Origin: Goniomonas avonlea
Lineage: Eukaryota; Cryptophyceae; Goniomonadida; Goniomonadaceae
DNA: 12,746 bases
Direction: 5' to 3'
NCBI GenBank assembly: GCA_003573635.1
Contig: QUTJ01031559.1
Coordinates: 1-12,746, forward strand
The notes under the pieces were generated by a model that did no database searches, had not been told where the DNA came from, and was given only the letters and a program-made list of their open reading frames with translations. Made by a program: the position numbers and the translations under genes. This document shows, in pieces, positions 9,101-12,746 of the stretch; the stretch's first letter is position 1, and each line of letters starts with the position of its first letter.

Positions 9101-12100
9101 GCGGAGTCCCGCAGAAGTGGGTCAAGACACAGGAAATGCACCAATGCACGAGTAGGAAAAAGGCCTGCTGCTCGAAACGCACAAAACAAAGAGTTCGAGG
9201 GGCCCAGGTTGGCACAGGAATCAGAGACAAGACAGTCACTCACATATGGTACTGCAAACATCAGGCGAGGCCCCGACAGCCCTGCAAGTGAAACCTGGTT
9301 CAACCTGGCAGACAGAGGAGCAGCCGTCGCCATCAACACCGTTGCCGTCGTCGCACGCCTCGCTGCCCTGCCGCACCCCATCGCCGCATGTCACTGTGCC
9401 AGTGTCAGCACGCAATGAGCCGCCACTCCGTTGAAAGCACAACAACCGCGCGCACACATATCTCACACTCAAGCACACCGGACAAGGTCTGCGGACCAAG
9501 TCTCACTCGTGCACTTGCCTTGAGTGACACATCACGCATTTCTCGCAAGGGCTGCGGGCGCACGTAGTCTCGCTCATAGACGTGCCTGAGTTCGAGAATA
9601 TGTGCACTTCCTAATATCTTATGATGTTATCATTCCAAGCGTGCACGAGCACAAAGTCTCAAACTCGCGTTCGCATCCCAAGCTCAAGAACTTGCACGTA
9701 ATCTCAAGCAAGTGCAGATATTCCCAAGTACATACATAATCTCAAACCCGTGCATCTATTCCGACGCTAAAGCACCTGCACACATTCTCAAACGTTGTCA
9801 AGCACGGGAACGCAAGAGAAACCACTCACAGCAGACGTCCTTGCGGGCAGGACCGCCGCCGTGGCAAGTGTAGCCCGCCTCGACTGTGCAAGCTGCCGAG
9901 CATCTGGTGCGGAGTATAAGAGCTGGGGCAGGACAAATCTAGTTTCGCACCCGTCACTGGTGACAGTGTTGCCGTCGTCGCACGCCTCCCCTGCCAGACG
10001 GTGGCCGTCGCCGCAGACTGGAGAGCAAAGGCCAGCACTTGTGCAGTTGCCTGCAGTGCAGGCGAAGTACGGCTCCACGGCGCAGCTTGGGCTGCAGCCG
10101 TCGCCCGGTGCAGCGTTGCCGTCGTCGCACTCCTCCACTGCTGTCTGCAACCACGCCCTCAGTCAGTTGAGAAACCGAGCTACCTCGCAGACAGGCGCGG
10201 GCAGACGGGAGTGGAACAGCATCCAACGAGACCCAGATGCGAGAAGTCAGCCATGTGCATTGGAAAACACAAACCTTGCGCCCGTCACCGCAAATGCCAG
10301 AGCAGGTCGTAAGAGAACACGCAGACGATGAGCAGGTGTAGCCGCACTCGACACTGCAAGCTGCAGAGCAGCCATCGCCATCAACCGCATTGCCGTCGTC
10401 ACACACTTCCCGCCCAGCAAGAGCACCGTCGCCACACACCGCTGCACGCCTGCTGTGAGCTCGAGCAAGACGCAGGCATATGGGCATGTACGCTTCATTC
10501 CCAGCAAAATGGGTCATTTCCACACTCCGCTTGTGAATACAAGTCAACACGAAGCACATCTCAAAAGGCGATGCAGACTCTGACTGACTTGAGCAGGAGC
10601 TTCGGCCGCAGGTTGTGCTGGAGCAAGCGAAGCCGCACTCTACAGTGCACGAAGCAGAGCAACCGTCTCCGGGGACCGTGTTTCCATCGTCGCAGGTCTC
10701 TGACCCCGCTTGCACTCCGTCGCCACAAATCCCTGCATGGCCCAAGAGAAGCAATGAGCAAATTGGGAGCTCGCAGACCGTGGCACACGTCAACACAAGT
10801 ATCGAAGGAAACAGCGCACCGTGACAGACGTCGCCGCCGCCCGCGGTGAGCACACAGGTCATGCCGCACTCGACAGTACAGGAACTGGAGCATCCATCGC
10901 CCGATAGGGTGTTCCCGTCATCACAAGCCTCCGCACCTTGTCGACTACCGTCTCCGCATGTTCCGGTGCACGTTGACCTGCGCCGCAGTCAGCCTCATCG
11001 TGCTGCAGTGTCGAGATCGCAGTGCCTCACTCCCTCTGTAACCCACTGTATCACGAGATTGCAGTGCCGCAGTGAAATCCACTGTATGCCTGGAGTGCAG
11101 TGCTCTGCAAGCAGCCTGTCTGTCCCGCTTCCACTGGCTCCACTGACTGCTCATGTCACAGCAGCGCGCCTTTCTGCCAGCCACCAAGGCACAGAGTTGT
11201 CAACACACCGTCCGCATGCAGGCCTGTCGCAGTTCCAGCCGCGTTCGGTGGTGCATATGGACGAGCAGCCATCTCCTGAGACACCTGCGTGACGTCTCAG
11301 CTTGATAGCATCCGCGTTCGGTCTTGACTACGAGACGTGAGCACTCCTGACATGTAGTCGGAATCTTGGAGATGGGCCGAACAGTCGTACAAACACAAAC
11401 ACGCCTGTGGTGGAAGGAGCACGCAGAGTACAGTTGTGCCACACATAGGTTGACATTAGATAAACAGGGCGGCACGCACACGTGAGGCCATGTGGCACTG
11501 TGCGATATGGTGAGCAAACAGTGCGGAGAGGGGGCAGGTGATGAGCAAAGCGCGAGGAGAAGAATGACCGTGCAGGAATGCAGGGAACAGTAAAGCAGAC
11601 AAGCAGTCACCGTTGCCATCGTCACATTGCTCGGACCCGGCAACCTTGGCATCGCCACAAATAGGGCGACATGTGTCGGGGGATGTCCCGGAACATGCAA
11701 AGCCACATTCCACCGAACACAACGAGGAGCAGCCGTCGCCGTCGACCTGCGACACAGGCAAGTTATTAACGTGGTCTTGAGCACAACGAGGAGCAGCCGT
11801 CGTTGTCAGCAAGTTATCAAGTTGCACTCTCGGTCCACAGTCGCGAAGGGATATTGTGCGTGTCTGCACGACCATATTGCGAGGGTGCACGAAGCTATCG
11901 CGTGTGTGCACAAACATAGAGTGTGTCCTACTTGGTTGCTACACCTAACTTGACTCATAGGAACCGGGACTCATAGTCGCAAATAGGCGCGCATCACGTG
12001 TCAAACTTTGGGAAAGTTTGACATCGTGCTGCTCATTGGGAATGCTTGTTGTTGTCGCTCACCGTCCCGCCTGCACGATTCTTCTGACTTCGTCTCCTTT

Positions 12101-12746
12101 GACTCACTTCCTCTGCGGGTCTGTCCCACCGCAATGCAAATATCGCGAAATTAGGTCATACACAATTGCAGTAGTGTTCACCTTCTGCGAACTACCCGCT
12201 CTCAGGTGTCGCGATATGCTATTCGTTAAGATGCTGCATGAAGTCGTGTCGCTCCCATACCTTAGCTAACTTTTCATGATGATGTGACAATGCACGAAGG
12301 TATATCGAGTGCGCACATCTCTCCCCCCTCCAGAAGCCCTCCTCTCGTGTCTTCTCGCCTCTCCTGTCTTCTCCTCGCGACCTCCTCCGGAGCTTCTGCA
12401 CCCCCCCTCCTATCCTCGTTCCGCTGCATGTGTACACGGCGATAGTGTGTACGCTCGAAGATAAAAGGTGTCGCACAGACCAAGGCGCACCGCATTTCCG
12501 TCATCGCATTGCTCGGACCCTTTGCGTTGACCATCTTGACAAATGTTCGTCACAGCTGTGGTCGTAGTTGAAATCGAGGTCGATTTCACAGTTGTGGTCA
12601 CCCCTGCACTGCCGCTGCCACCACTCGCACTCGTGGTCACCCCACCACCGGTTGTCACCTCGCCACTGCCGCTGCCACCACTCACGCTCGTGGTCACCAC
12701 ACCACTGCCACTGCCACCACTAGCACTCGTGGTCACCCCACTGCCA
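658..12746 (-). CDS. Giant multi-exon type I membrane protein with 23 DUF4215-type Cys-rich repeats, IPT, EGF-like and ZU5-like domains (5' partial)
   Basis: Reconstructed exons, in transcription order: 12746-12491, 11746-11611, 11284-11209, 10977-10820, 10732-10589, 10441-10275, 10144-9951, 9903-9830, 9393-9244, 9074-8934, 8766-8623, 8499-8356, 8246-8001, 7716-7647, 7563-7439, 7345-7028, 6800-6634, 6442-6324, 6216-5990, 5668-5456, 5098-4946, 4898-4557, 4508-4431, 4244-4045, 3890-3806, 3535-3368, 3283-3132, 2896-2690, 2564-2336, 2233-2046, 1849-1016, 876-658. They sum to about 2,040 residues plus a TAG stop. All introns start GT and end AG (CAG everywhere except possibly the last). Each junction keeps phase and restores a domain motif, for example CDDGNA joined to VDGDGC. 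The start codon lies beyond the window. Domains in order are a mucin-like linker, Cys-rich repeats, IPT/TIG, EGF-like, ZU5-like, a transmembrane helix and a Ser/Pro tail. Likely role is surface adhesion or sensing (inference). Least certain are the acceptors at 4898 (or 4868), 4244 (or 4250) and 876 (or 872), and the donor at 2336 (or 2315). Confidence 0.85.
1016..2564 (-). CDS. Exons 29-31: Ser/Pro-rich cytoplasmic tail
   Basis: Exons 29 (2564-2336), 30 (2233-2046) and 31 (1849-1016) encode about 417 residues of low-complexity sequence rich in Ser, Pro and Ala, with no cysteine repeats, as expected for an intracellular disordered tail. Exon 31 alone has 278 codons. Ser-Pro motifs are frequent (RHSPY, FSPRMD, QHSPRL, ESPRLS, VSPSRD, YSPLQE, YSPLAE), suggesting targets of proline-directed kinases. 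Two YSPL tetrapeptides fit the YxxPhi clathrin adaptor motif (1327-1316 and 1219-1208). Exon 30 ends at a perfect ACG/GTAAGT donor. The exon 29 donor is uncertain (GTGATC at 2335 or GTAGTT at 2314, both phase 1). Confidence 0.75.
2635..2690. repeat. CA/CG alternating purine-pyrimidine tract at the intron 28 donor
   Basis: A run of CACGCACACGCGCACGACAC-like sequence, on the gene strand rich in GTGTGCGCG. It contains several GTGCG motifs downstream of the chosen donor at 2689. Confidence 0.65.
2690..2896 (-). CDS. Exon 28: Thr/Pro stalk, transmembrane helix and start of cytoplasmic tail
   Basis: The exon starts at a CAG acceptor preceded by TCTCTCTCG and joins exon 27 in phase 0 (FAAFK-VTPSTLPASP). 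A short Thr/Ser/Pro stalk leads into the helix, then KKYHDSEAKKMARSNRDRPS. The donor is taken as GTGCGC at 2689, in phase 0, because it keeps the next exon in its long Ser/Pro-rich frame. An earlier GT at 2717 would be phase 2 and would put exon 29 in the wrong frame. Confidence 0.78.
2756..2821 (-). other. Single transmembrane helix with glycine zipper
   Basis: This is about 22 apolar residues, roughly 1508 to 1529 of the window protein: GGAIAGIVIGSVAGAG then LLVFAA. It is preceded by an acidic Ser/Asp/Glu segment (RDDTESD) and followed by KK and further lysines (AKK), giving extracellular N terminus and cytoplasmic C terminus by the positive-inside rule. Glycines recur every fourth residue, a GxxxGxxxGxxxG pattern associated with helix-helix packing. 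Confidence 0.85.
2964..3062. repeat. Two adjacent tandem duplications in intron 27
   Basis: On the plus strand CGCAACACTTGTCTCTGACG occurs twice (from about 2964 and 2994). It is followed by two copies of TTGTGACA(G/A)(G/A)GCACTCTTGGACG (from about 3016 and 3041). All lie in the 235 bp intron before the transmembrane exon. Confidence 0.7.
3132..3890 (-). CDS. Exons 25-27: juxtamembrane ZU5-like beta-sandwich domain
   Basis: Exon 25 (3890-3806) reads GGSLALGNGKFMISFPA. Exon 26 (3535-3368) reads NATWGDLVVSVDQY, then SPVMDLRPDGAHFAKPVALS. Exon 27 (3283-3132) reads DGGSIAIHFFNLTSGAWMRL and ends THFTEFAAFK. The order (Gly-rich strand, isFPa-A, v-V-V, l-x-P-D-G-x-x-F-x-K-P-V, then F-x-x-x-T-G-x-W and a terminal H-F-T-x-F) resembles ZU5-type domains of protist and bacterial surface proteins (family knowledge). 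The two introns are in phase 1 and both joins are clean. Two potential N-glycosylation sites are visible: NATW and NLTS. Placement directly before the helix is as expected for a membrane-proximal stalk domain. The exact family needs a profile search. Confidence 0.68.
3780..3799 (+). repeat. Homopolymer of 20 G (20 C on the gene strand)
   Basis: An uninterrupted run of G at 3780-3799. On the gene strand it is a poly-C that begins immediately after the GTGCGA donor of intron 25. In-frame read-through would give a run of prolines, but the GTGCGA splice restores PA-NATWGDL across the junction. Confidence 0.85.
4045..4244 (-). CDS. Exon 24: Ser/Pro linker plus EGF-like module
   Basis: The exon encodes SCSRIC, a Ser/Pro/Leu-rich linker, then a short Cys module at 4137-4066 with spacing C-x5-C-x5-C-x-C-x8-C, ending CVCRRFYKGDRC. 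The C-x-C-x8-C ending with an aromatic and Gly is typical of tenascin- or laminin-type EGF-like domains (family knowledge). Five cysteines are visible in the module, so one may pair with a Cys in the upstream SCSRIC segment. The acceptor is uncertain because several AGs occur close together (4244 or 4250, both in frame). The donor CACAG/GTCCTG is weak but joins in phase 0 to exon 25. Confidence 0.68.
4431..4898 (-). CDS. Exons 22-23: IPT-like domain followed by isolated Cys-rich repeat 23
   Basis: After the IPT core, exon 22 (4898-4557) runs into CGDGVLDPATETC, where a 48 bp in-frame, stop-free intron (GTGCGT ... ATCCAG) interrupts the C codon. Exon 23 (4508-4431) restores CDDGN-AVSGDGCSAAC and VEANWSC, giving repeat 23. 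The intron 22 sequence has no repeat features and would insert 16 foreign residues, so it is taken as spliced. Exon 22 could begin at 4898 (47 bp intron with a good TTACTGAT branch-like motif) or 4868 (77 bp intron). Exon 23 could also be read to a later GT near 4366, but GTGCGC at 4430 gives a better join. Confidence 0.72.
4612..4866 (-). other. IPT/TIG-like Ig-fold domain (in exon 22)
   Basis: This is roughly residues 1150 to 1236 of the window protein. It reads GRFVPAHSLTTGGTEIAISG, then a Cys (LCGSP), then a second Cys in ASCKVAPGSG, an LAVVVGVGG strand, and ends FTFDYVTP. The order Pro, TTGGT, hydrophobic-x-G, paired cysteines, V-x-P-x-G-x-G, repeated Val strands and a terminal F-x-F-D-Y matches IPT/TIG domains of plexins, Met-type receptors and many protist and bacterial surface proteins. 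Such domains are extracellular Ig-like beta-sandwiches, usually for protein or carbohydrate contacts (family knowledge). The exon 22 acceptor is ambiguous (4898 or 4868, same frame), but the domain core is unaffected. Confidence 0.75.
4946..6216 (-). CDS. Exons 19-21: Cys-rich repeats 19 to 22
   Basis: Exon 19 (6216-5990) has repeat 19 (CGDGARAVAEMCDDGN ... VEDTFHC) and the start of repeat 20 (CGNGVRDPGEQCDDGN). Exon 20 (5668-5456) completes repeat 20 with LDGCSYNC, where Leu replaces Gly of GDGC, and contains all of repeat 21 (VECGWTC). Exon 21 (5098-4946) is repeat 22 (CGDGVVAGSEHCDDGN ... TEAGFAC). Repeats 19 and 20 are the most divergent of the series, near the membrane-proximal end of the array. 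Exons 20 and 21 both start and end in phase 1. Confidence 0.82.
5099..5455 (-). other. Intron 20 (357 bp), AT-richer than its surroundings
   Basis: Donor GTGTGT, acceptor CCTCGCAG, phase 1. It contains a short direct repeat AATCCTTTC (two copies near 5261-5280) and a small palindrome CCACATTTATGTGG at about 5411-5424. No gene is seen. Confidence 0.65.
5669..5989 (-). other. Intron 19 (321 bp)
   Basis: Donor GTACGC, acceptor CGCCGCAG, phase 1, splitting the DGC of repeat 20. No gene or strong repeat is seen. Confidence 0.7.
6324..7716 (-). CDS. Exons 14-18: end of Cys-rich repeat 13 and repeats 14 to 18
   Basis: Exon 14 (7716-7647) is only 70 bp. It restores the tail of repeat 13 (GFTCLGGAHC) and begins repeat 14 up to ICGDGK. 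Exon 15 (7563-7439) completes repeat 14. Exon 16 (7345-7028, 318 bp) holds two full repeats, 15 and 16, with an Asn/Ser-rich insert in repeat 15. Exon 17 (6800-6634) holds repeat 17 (CGDSIVQGSEQCDDGN) and the start of repeat 18. Exon 18 (6442-6324) finishes repeat 18. The small exon 14 is easy to miss, but without it repeats 13 and 14 lose cysteines. Introns within repeats fall either after CGDGK/R or between CDDGN and GDGC. Confidence 0.82.
8001..9074 (-). CDS. Exons 10-13: Cys-rich repeats 9 to 13
   Basis: Exons 10 (9074-8934), 11 (8766-8623) and 12 (8499-8356) each encode exactly one repeat (46, 47 and 47 complete codons), bounded by phase 1 introns placed just before C-G-D-G: symmetric 1-1 modules. 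Exon 13 (8246-8001) encodes repeat 12 and most of repeat 13 (CGDGQRVGSEECDDGN, CGDGKLVKGEGCDDGN) without an intron between them. Repeat 10 uses a different codon set for CDDGN (TGT GAT GAT GGG AAT) from most copies. Repeat 9 has Arg in place of Gly in GDGC (RDGC). Donors are GTGCGT, GTGTGT, GTGCGT and GTGCGC. Confidence 0.83.
9244..10144 (-). CDS. Exons 7-9: Cys-rich repeats 6, 7 and 8
   Basis: Exon 7 (10144-9951) continues repeat 6 (EECDDGN, GDGCSPSC, VEPYFAC) and starts repeat 7 (CGDGHRLAGEACDDGN). A 47 bp intron follows, one of the two shortest, with donor GTGCGA and acceptor CACCAG. Exon 8 (9903-9830) finishes repeat 7 (CSAACTVEAGYTC) and ends at a textbook GTGAGT donor. After a 436 bp intron, exon 9 (9393-9244) is a complete repeat 8 (CGDGVRQGSEACDDGN ... 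VEPGFTC) bounded by phase 1 introns on both sides. Repeats 6 to 8 lack the extra Cys of the VECG subtype. Confidence 0.82.
9394..9829 (-). other. Intron 8 (436 bp) with degenerate minisatellite
   Basis: Donor GTGAGT, acceptor GGCACAG. Nearly the whole intron (about 9440-9805) is built of decayed units of roughly 20-30 bp. On the plus strand each has a GTGCAC-like core followed by an (A/G)TCTCAA(A/G)-like core, for example at 9650-9680, 9693-9707, 9738-9760 and 9776-9793. There is no coding potential. Confidence 0.6.
10275..10977 (-). CDS. Exons 4-6: Cys-rich repeats 3, 4 and 5, start of repeat 6
   Basis: Exon 4 (10977-10820) carries repeat 3 (CGDGSRQGAEACDDGN ... VECGMTC). Exon 5 (10732-10589) carries repeat 4 (CGDGVQAGSETCDDGN ... 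VECGFAC). Exon 6 (10441-10275) carries repeat 5 (CGDGALAGREVCDDGN ... VECGYTC) and opens repeat 6 up to GICGDGRK, where a phase 0 intron follows. All three repeats have the extra Cys form V-E-C-G and end in additional paired cysteines such as CGRSSC. The introns after exons 4 and 5 are multiples of three with no stop, so the genomic frame stays open from exon 4 to the end of exon 6; the motif joins favour splicing. Confidence 0.82.
11013..11110 (+). repeat. Degenerate tandem repeat of about 40 bp in intron 3
   Basis: GAGATCGCAGTGCC...CCCACTGTATCAC is followed by GAGATTGCAGTGCC...TCCACTGTATGCC and then a partial GGAGTGCAGTGC. That is about 2.5 units. Confidence 0.6.
11209..11746 (-). CDS. Exons 2-3: Cys-rich repeats 1 (second half) and 2
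   Basis: Exon 2 (11746-11611) completes repeat 1 (GDGCSSLC, VECGFAC) and begins repeat 2 (CGDAKVAGSEQCDDGN). Exon 3 (11284-11209) completes repeat 2 with VSGDGCSSIC and TERGWNC. The intron between them is phase 1 and splits the variable loop between CDDGN and GDGC. The intron after exon 3 is phase 2 and falls where the next C-G-D-G begins. Repeat 2 has Ala for the second Gly of C-G-D-G and ends TERG rather than VECG or VEPG. Both exons recover the repeat exactly, which supports the splice choices. Confidence 0.82.
11285..11610 (-). other. Intron 2 (326 bp)
   Basis: Donor GTGACT, acceptor CACGCAG, phase 1. I see no gene or clear repeat in it. Confidence 0.7.
11782..11821 (-). repeat. Decayed tandem copy of the exon 2 start and its acceptor
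   Basis: The segment at 11782-11821 repeats 11718-11768: CACAACGAGGAGCAGCCGTC is identical in both and AAGTTATC/AAGTTATT follows. The upstream copy has lost the CAG acceptor and part of the coding bases, and reads ACAACGACGGC instead of GTCGACGGCGACGGC on the gene strand. Confidence 0.75.
11847..11917 (-). repeat. Three 24 bp tandem units in intron 1
   Basis: On the gene strand the units start TTTGTGCACACACGC, TTCGTGCACCCTCGC and GTCGTGCAGACACGC, each about 24 bp. They read as open frame only by virtue of the repeat period and are taken as intronic. Confidence 0.6.
11995..12028. repeat. Near-perfect inverted repeat (hairpin) in intron 1
   Basis: Arms GTCAAACTTT (12000-12009) and AAAGTTTGAC (12013-12022) are perfectly complementary around a GGG loop. 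The pairing extends outward by T-A and then CACG/CGTG with one bulged T at 12024, giving 15 base pairs in all. Confidence 0.85.
12491..12746 (-). CDS. Exon 1 of window: Gly/Ser/Thr-rich mucin-like linker and first half of Cys-rich repeat 1
   Basis: The first 85 complete codons of the window. About 50 residues consist of near-identical units of the form VTTSASGGSGS, then a Thr/Ser stretch, then the start of repeat 1 (CQDG...GSEQCDDGNA). Repeat 1 has Gln where the other repeats have Gly in C-G-D-G. The exon ends after a GCG codon and is followed by GTGCGC, the commonest donor hexamer in this gene. Joining it to 11746 gives CDDGNA-VDGDGC, matching every other repeat, so the 744 bp intron is well supported. 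Ser/Thr/Gly linkers like this are commonly O-glycosylated extracellular spacers (family knowledge). The frame stays open to the window edge, so the N terminus lies upstream. Confidence 0.8.

Larger units (their letters stand above)
11747..12490 (-). other. Intron 1 (744 bp) with hairpin, purine tract, 24 bp repeats and decayed exon copy
   Basis: This is the largest intron in the window, donor GTGCGC and acceptor GTCGCAG. It holds a purine-rich stretch on the gene strand at 12315-12422, a near-perfect inverted repeat at 11995-12028, three 24 bp units at about 11847-11917 and a partial copy of the exon 2 start at 11782-11821. No Cys-rich repeat exon is detectable inside it. Confidence 0.7.

Noticed and set aside
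9954-10862. One continuous 302-codon minus-strand frame as a single exon
   Set aside because: It runs through introns 4 and 5, which have GT/AG ends and joins that restore the repeat, and then loses the repeat frame after 10275. Splicing explains the motifs better.
12315-12422. Pyrimidine-rich plus-strand tract as a possible promoter or gene start
   Set aside because: It lies inside intron 1 of the large gene, and no plus-strand coding region or other promoter feature follows.
12410-12490. Coding extension of exon 1 past CDDGNA
   Set aside because: The sequence after GNA loses the repeat pattern and starts GTGCGC. The next repeat half (VDGDGC) fits at 11746.

Overview
This is eukaryotic DNA, most likely from a GC-rich, intron-dense protist. 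It shows frequent short GT-AG introns (about 47 to 744 bp), conserved coding phase across every splice I could reconstruct, degenerate TTTAGGG-type telomere repeats, and a mosaic extracellular domain architecture. The TTTAGGG motif is shared by plants, many algae and chromerid alveolates, so it does not identify the lineage; a chromerid-like or other algal protist fits, but this is inference.

Layout. Positions 1-657 contain no supported gene. They hold a T-rich tract, degenerate telomere-like repeats in both orientations (260-366 and 593-620) and a 26-32 bp tandem repeat (457-540). From 658 to the right edge a single very large gene lies on the minus strand. I reconstruct 32 exons and 31 introns. 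The 5' end (start codon, signal peptide and any further N-terminal domains) is beyond position 12746. The exons in the window encode about 2,040 residues followed by a stop at 658-660.

The product reads as a type I membrane receptor or adhesion protein. From N to C terminus: a Gly/Ser/Thr mucin-like linker; 22 cysteine-rich repeats of the DUF4215 / Myxococcus-type cysteine-rich repeat kind (core C-G-D-G ... C-D-D-G-N ... G-D-G-C); an IPT/TIG-like Ig-fold domain; a 23rd Cys-rich repeat; a Ser/Pro linker with an EGF-like module; a juxtamembrane beta-sandwich resembling ZU5-type domains; one transmembrane helix with a glycine zipper; and a cytoplasmic tail of about 510 residues rich in Ser-Pro motifs with two YSPL sorting-like motifs. 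The layout suggests a long disulphide-stiffened ectodomain on a phosphorylatable tail. Ligand and function cannot be read from the sequence.

The introns carry most of the remaining structure: a near-perfect hairpin and a decayed copy of an exon/acceptor boundary in intron 1, minisatellites in introns 1, 3, 8 and 27, a 20-base homopolymer directly beside a donor site in intron 25, and a strong preference for GTGCG-type donors. I see no RNA gene, CRISPR array or transposase. The long plus-strand open frames are antisense shadows of the Cys-rich repeats.
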